Source: Punctularia strigosozonata HHB-11173 SS5
Lineage: Eukaryota > Basidiomycota > Agaricomycetes > Corticiales > Punctulariaceae
Assembly: GCF_000264995.1 (NCBI RefSeq)
Contig: NW_006767436.1
Coordinates: forward strand, 1,576,800 to 1,640,799
Direction: 5' to 3'
DNA: 64,000 bases
The notes under the pieces were generated by a model. It did no database searches and was not told where the DNA came from. It saw only the letters and a list, made by a program, of their open reading frames with translations. Numbering within the stretch: the stretch's first letter is position 1; the number at the start of each line of letters is the position of its first letter. Positions 58,301 to 64,000 of the stretch are shown here, piece after piece. Position numbers and translations under genes: made by a program.

Positions 58301-59454
58301 ACTCCCCCACCTCCCCCACCCGTCCAAACGGTCGCTGCTACTGTTGCAGCTCCCGCACCGGCACCTGCTGCCCCGCAAGTGGCTCCCCCTGCCGTCGCTT
58401 CCCCGCCTGCGAATCCATCTACTGGAAACGGTTTGGCCAAGACAAATGATGACATATTCGATCAGCTCGCCCGGTTAAGCCAACTCCGCAACCAGAGCCC
58501 GGCTGTGGTTTCATCGCCTCCCGTTCAGGCGCCGTCTCCCATGGCCTCTCAGCCACCACCCGTCAGCTTCCAGAATGGTTTAGGTATGGGTTCGTCGCCG
58601 GTGCCTATGGGGCAACATTTGCAGAATCAGCAGACTGGCATGTTATCCCCTGCACCCCAGAATGGTCCGCGTGGACCTTATGCGCCCGTTCCCTCCAACC
58701 AAGGTTTACTGCAGCCGCTCGTCCCGACCTCGGGCAGTTACACTGGCTTCGTGCCCACGCGCCCATCGAGCCAGCCACCAGCTTTCCAGAACCAACAACA
58801 ACCCTCTTTCGTTCAGTCGCAACCGACGGGCTTCCCCATGACTCAACCCATACAATCTCAACCGACAGGTTTCCCTATGAATCAACCGGTCCTCTCTCAG
58901 CCGACGGGATATCTGAACTTCGGGCCTGTCATGTCACAGCCTACCGGCTTCGGTGCGGGGCCTTTTAACTCTCAAGGCTCTCTCATAAGCCAGCCAACCG
59001 GTCTTCCCAACGGAGGATTCGGCTCGCAATCCGCGTTCCAGAGCGGATCAGGCTTCGGGCAGGTTCAATCCAGTGAGTATTTCGCGTCCTCAAAATCACC
59101 AGGGAGCTGACATGCGTCAAACGTAGATCCGACTGGGTTCAACCCCGGCTTTGGGCAATTTAATGGCGGTGTAGCATCACCGCCGCCTGTCCCGCCTCTG
59201 CCGTCTTCAGCATCCAAGGATGTCTCGCCGGCCAACGTCTTCGCTCAGATGAAGGCAGGGACATTCGAGGGCGCTGATGCATCTCCACAGAATGCAGACA
59301 GATACAGTGCTCTAAGACCAAGCTGTGAGTACCTCATATCGGACGCTCCAAACGCCCTCTAATGCCGTCTGCAGCCACCCCTTTGACCCAACAAGCCACT
59401 GGCTGGGGTTACCAGAACACAGGCTTTCAAGGAGGTTTCAACGGATACGGCTAA
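55332..59454 (+). CDS. SLA1: Sla1-like endocytic SH3 adaptor
   Basis: Actin-patch adaptor that couples cargo, clathrin and Pan1/End3 with Las17 in endocytosis. The start at 55332 gives MADQEQRYLSVLKAQYDYDP. Two SH3 domains open the protein (the second KALYDYEAAAAGELSIKEDE, ending GRIGFVPANYVEE), and a third follows the Ala/Pro linker (VVLYDFSADGEDELSV to GVVPAQYLE). A long Glu/Arg-rich coiled segment comes next (56896-57290). The Sla1 homology domain 1 is VRVWHDRSGTFRVDAAFLGY. SHD2 (SAM-like) is IDWFEFFLNAGCDVDDCGRY. A Pro-rich region leads to seven [LIVM]xxQxTG motifs, for example VQSQPTG, IQSQPTG, VMSQPTG and LTQQATG, the class phosphorylated by Ark1/Prk1 kinases. Ends GFQGGFNGYG. Confidence 0.94.
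56440..56497 (+). repeat. Coding Ala-Pro minisatellite in SLA1
   Basis: Tandem units close to GCACCGGCGCCT encode an (Ala-Pro)n linker between the second and third SH3 domains. In frame, low complexity. Confidence 0.6.
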
Positions 59455-59584
59455 TTTACTTGCTCCGCCAGGGCTCTCCAGGTGACAGCGTCTGAGTGTT
59501 ACTTTCATTCGAATATATCGCGGCTGCGTGAGGACTTGTAAATATTGAACGGAACATAAAGGTGCAATCTACCATGATACAATA

Positions 59585-62500
59585 TTATGAAGACGAATCC
59601 ATGATCCCTTGAACATAACCAACACGTGAAAAATAGCTGCGCAATCCTTCCCTTATTTCAGGTGCCAGGTCACGGGCAAGAATATCGACAGCAATGGGGT
59701 ACACCGCGGGGAGGTATCTCGAGAACTAGAAAGGCTTAATAAATGCAAGGAGGGCTGATCGCAATGGGCACTCACTGCCTTCTCATCGAACCGCGAGAAT
59801 CCATGTAGAATCTCGGCCACGACAGGCGTCCACGCAGCGATGTTCTTCGCTTGGGTATCGGGTCGCAACTTGCTATAGTCTTGCAGTACACCCATCCCGA
59901 GACTAGCAGGAGGTAAGGGTACGAAAGAGCGGAAGATTTAGCCGACGCACGGTAAAAGCTTATCGGCTATTTGTGGCCGCGCAGATCGATGGTCTGCTCG
60001 CGGGTCGTAGTACATTTGCAGTAATATATGCACCAACGTGGACGCGCTACTTGATTCCTGCTTGAGAAGATTGGGCAAGTGTTTCATGAAGCCTTGCAGA
60101 GCACAATGAGAAGTGTACATGATGATGAGGTTCGCCAATTTCCACTCACCCACTTTCCACAGGCCAGTGCGCAATTCCTTGTCCTCGTTAAACATTCGTG
60201 CGAACTGGTAGCTATGGTCGAGAACCGCCATTAAGCGCAATAATTGTTCAGGAGGGATGGTGTCGTAGACTTGTTTACTCCTGAGGAGATCGTTCGTGGT
60301 CTCGATAAGTAGCAGTTGTAGCACGCATTTGACTATGATCTGCTTGAACACCCTTCGGCGCTCGGATAATGACATGACGTCGTTCGACTTCGAGCTGTTG
60401 GGAGACAGCGGAGCTGGCAAAATAGTCGAGCCATCGTTCTCTGCAATCATGCATGAGGCGGCGGTAACAGTGAATCAGTGCAAAATGCGGTATACCGTTT
60501 TCAGGTGCCTCTGACGTGTTACCGTCGATTTCCGTCCGGAGACTTTCATCGAAGAGTTGATGTGGAGTTGTTGTCTTGTATAAACGGATGAACGTCGTGA
60601 CGACCCGCTCCCATCTCGCCGGGCTGAGTTTCCTAACGTTGTTTTCGAGCAGTTGCTGCAAGCAAGACGTGCCGATACGAGCAAGGGTGTCGTTCTCTGC
60701 AAGTCTGGAATTCAGTATGCTAGAAGAAAGCATCGTCAAGGAGCACCGCTACCTTGACAGATACAGACGCAGAGCAGGTCCAGTAAGCCGTCGAGGAAGC
60801 GTTCGAGGATATCGAAGTGGAAGGTGTACAGGTCGACGAGGTCGCGCAAGGCCTGTATCATGGTGGTTGATAGCCAAACGCTCATGTCCTCCTGCGTACT
60901 GAAACGAGATAGATCTTGACTCGACTTCAGGACCGCAAAAATCGGGAAAAGTAACTCCTGGCAGACTGTATCCCAAAAGGCAACAGGGTATGATGAACCG
61001 TAAGTCTTCAGAGTTGTAAATAGCGAATCGAGGGCTCTGGAGAGTCCCTGATTAGCATCATTGCCCATCAAAGAGGACAGGCCACTGACAGCCGCCGGAC
61101 TTCCAGATCTTCTCCGTTCATGATTATGTCGTAAAAACCAAACAGGACAGGGAACCAAAATTTGATCATCGGGTCATCGATAGACTGCTTAGCAAGGTCG
61201 ACGTCGTTGTTCAGAGCACATTCCGGGCATTCCAGCATGACGGGTATAACGCCCCTCAACATGGCGATCGCCAGAAGGCTGATTTTTTGAAACTTGCTCG
61301 CTTTGCAAAAGTCGGTGATGCAAACGGTCAAATCCGCAAACGAGCCATGCCGAACTATAGCCGAGAAGTGTTCCTTATTGAGACGCGTGACGATTTCGAA
61401 AGCTGAGTTGACGATCCGTTCTGGAATAAAATGAACGACGCCTCTGATAATCGATGATACCTTTCCTACCTGTGAGCACTTTCGCCGCCGCTGTGAATAC
61501 GCCGAACATGGTTCGCCACCCAGATCTTAGGTTCTGGACTCGGGCTTGGATCATCTGCTGCAAACATTGCAAAACCTGCAAAGGCAGTCTAGTCAGCTCA
61601 AGAATTCGTCAGAAGACTCATAGATGATTATACCATATCCCTGATCTCGGGATTTGCGTTGTGCACCATGGTGTACTCAAATGGCTTCAAGAAATCCTTC
61701 TGGAACTTGAAGTGGGGCAATTCCTCTTTCTCCAAAAACCGCATGGCCAGTTGGCGTAGAGAATCTAGAGCGAAAAATCCCACGTGCGGATTGTTGTGGC
61801 AACAGACCTGCAGACCCGCCAATGAGGATATGATAGGAACACAACCAAGAGATATACCTGGTTGAAATGCTCTCCAAGGATATCCCATAAATTAGACCAT
61901 TCCAAACGAATGCGGTTCATGTTATAATACGATATCTCAACCAGTTTCTGGAGACTGAACAAGCGAGGATGCTGGGAGAGACCCGAGGACTGGATCTCTT
62001 CCCAGGACACATCACACAACGCCCGAACAAAATCCACAATGGCTGTCTAAAGGTAGGTTGAGTCCCGTACATGAGCTTTATAGACGGAATTGCTCACTCC
62101 GGATAAATAATGGCTAAGCGAAAATACCATATCTGCAGCCACCGTGATGTGCGTCGACCGACTTTCGTTCGCCAGCTCCTCGGCTGGGAGCTTCCGCAAT
62201 CGCCTAAGTGATGGCATATGGGAGTCAGTCTTTACCATCGGTGACATCACGACTTACCCTTTCCTACCGGCATCCACATCGACTCCGCTGGTAATAAGTT
62301 GCATGTGCTCAAGTTGACTGACGCATTGCAGGACTTCGCGCCATGAGCCCTTTAGGTTGTTGCCATCCGTAACAGCAATGTCGAGAAGAGCTTTGATGGC
62401 CTCCATATTTTTAGCCTTCATTTCACCCAGGTTGTTCAAGAACGTGAATTTGGCAAGCGTCGTGACGAAAGCATTGCGTTCCAGTTCGAGATCGAAGAAG

Positions 62501-64000
62501 CATACGATCCTTATAGCGCTCTTAAAGCCATCTAAGCACAGTTCAACTATCTCCAGGTCGTCCGTGTCCTGTAGTGGATTGGACAGGCCCGCGAGGAAGG
62601 GTATCCACGCGACCTCGAACATCGGGCGGACGTGAACGAAATGGGACGCGCTGAAGAACTGATCTTCCGCTTTAGAACCTCGACGATGCGATCGCATCAT
62701 TGTTCGTAGTAACGCCTGTATCTCGTCTTAGCTTAATAGCGTCGGAAACGGCGCAGGACACACCTCTGTCTTGTTCGCCATGCCATGAGATTTCATTATA
62801 TATGCTTCTCGCTGAAGATCTCTGCCGACGTTGGCAAGCGCGCCTGCAATACCGACGTTTGGGGTGATGATATCGACTGCGGCCTCCACTTCATCCTTCA
62901 TCCGAATTTCATTGCTTGCGATCTCATCGAACACCAACGACAAGTATTCCTCGGGAAGATCCACGCCGTCGTTGATGCCTCTATTGTTTTTGATGAAATC
63001 AGCTTTGGTCATTCGTTTCTTGACCTGAGGATTATGTTGATCCGTGTTAAGCATGACGGTTGAATAGGCCAGGACATATGCGGCATCTATGCTCATTAGA
63101 TCAGAGGTGAAGGCGTATAACTCAGACAGTACGGACCAGCGTTTGCAAACGGCGTCTGCGGATTACCAGCGATGTATCTCTCCGCGAATTTAAGCATATA
63201 GCGATCAATTTTCTGAGCTTCACCAGGCAAACGGAACGATTGCAAGAAAAGTCGCAAGGCGTCGACAAATGATAAATCTTTGAAGTCGAGAAGGTCCACG
63301 AAAGCATGCATGATGGCTATGTTCTGTTCGTCTCTGAGGCAACGTCAAATTGAGTATACGTTCAAGCGAGTCTTCCTTACCCTTCTCCGAGATACTCTCC
63401 TATCATTGCTTTGCTCAAGCCGTCAGTATACAGCAGAAATTTCGCGATGTCCTGAGGATTTCGGTTGGGTATGAAGCCAGTTTCTAAGAAGAATTCGACA
63501 CCCTGGTTCTATGTTAATCATGGATGTCGATGTCTCTGCTGCGCGAATGCTCACGCTTTTGGGTTTCATATTGAATTTCTTGACACCTTCGAGCAATGTC
63601 GTCTTTTTTTGCCTAGCACTTTCGAATCGGTTAGGGTCATCACCAAGGTCTGGCGTCGCCTGACGTGTCGCTTCCAGGGCGGAGGACAAACTGAACCGTT
63701 CCTGTGATTGAGAAGCGTTGTCCGCAACTAACGTATCCTGATGGCTATCGTCGCTGATGGTCCGTGAGATGGTGTCGGTAGGGTCCACGACTGTTTTACT
63801 GCTAGCGGTGCCCCAAACTACCAGGGACTTCAAGATCGCGACGAGGCACTCAAGGCCTTGACGTTTGAGTTGCCGCTCGGATAACCCCACGGTGGACGGG
63901 TCAATGCTCCCAGAGACTGCTAAAGACGTGGTTGTATATGAAGGCGGTACGCTGCTATGAGGAGTCTTGGTCGTCGGAGCGACGGACGGACTTGGTGGTT
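59585..64000 (-). CDS. SEC7: Sec7-family Arf guanine-nucleotide exchange factor (SEC7/BIG), 5' end beyond right edge
   Basis: Activates Arf1 at the trans-Golgi. The partial gene enters from the right within the region ahead of the catalytic domain ([20 protein letters not shown] across an intron). The catalytic Sec7 domain holds the glutamic finger in [14 protein letters not shown], followed by [40 protein letters not shown] and [20 protein letters not shown]. The long C-terminal part (62700-59585) is an HDS1-3 alpha solenoid, for example [20 protein letters not shown] and [16 protein letters not shown] (intron-spanning), as in BIG/Sec7 proteins and not in GBF1. The last intron (59727-59775) joins EKA to [20 protein letters not shown]. 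The protein ends [10 protein letters not shown]. Convergent with SLA1; the stops are about 130 bp apart. Confidence 0.94.

Overview
This window is nuclear DNA of a filamentous basidiomycete, most likely an Agaricomycete. Genes are dense on both strands and are cut by many introns of about 45-70 nt. The gene set is eukaryotic and fungal: eRF3, Vip1/Asp1, Sla1, IQGAP, GCP3, Air1/2, an Opy2-like anchor, a Ccc2-type copper ATPase and a cytochrome P450. There is also a Helitron of the kind common in mushrooms. Exon joins were made by eye; for the Helitron helicase, its two companion ORFs, NDUFA11, CAF16, OPY2-like and TRAPPC2L the summed exon lengths are exact multiples of three.

Layout. 1-31.5 kb is a host block: TCERG1/Prp40-like splicing factor (-), complex I NDUFA11 (+), IQGAP (-), gamma-tubulin complex GCP3 (+), copper P-type ATPase (-), inositol pyrophosphate synthase VIP1/asp1 (+), FTS/AKTIP-like E2 variant (-), TRAMP zinc-knuckle AIR1/2 (+), P450 (+), CAF16 ABC ATPase (-) and an OPY2-like membrane anchor (+). 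Several neighbours form divergent pairs with short shared promoters. 32.1-32.5 kb is a hAT-like MITE with a perfect 8-bp target duplication. 32.6-36.3 kb encodes a UBA / Cys-rich / UBC ubiquitin-conjugating enzyme, and 36.6-38.1 kb a peroxisomal-type adenine nucleotide carrier.

38.2-48 kb is an accessory island. It holds a 219-bp mariner-like MITE, an apparently intact Helitron Rep/helicase gene (1345 codons, two introns), two further spliced same-strand ORFs of unknown function, a 93-bp repeat with a perfect GC-rich palindrome present twice in direct orientation, and between those copies a decayed 5' fragment of an MFS transporter gene that keeps its intron.

48.1-64 kb returns to host genes: TRAPPC2L (+), an RTP1/TANGO6-like HEAT protein (-), an intron-containing tRNA-Arg(ACG), SUP35/eRF3 (-), SLA1 (+) and the SEC7 Arf-GEF (-), which runs off the right edge.

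The host genes are not a pathway cluster. Loose themes are cytokinesis and cytoskeleton (IQGAP, GCP3, SLA1), vesicle traffic (SEC7, TRAPPC2L, FTS), RNA handling (TCERG1, AIR, CAF16, RTP1, eRF3) and signalling (VIP1, OPY2). The least explained material is the set of Helitron-linked ORFs and the palindromic repeat pair beside them.
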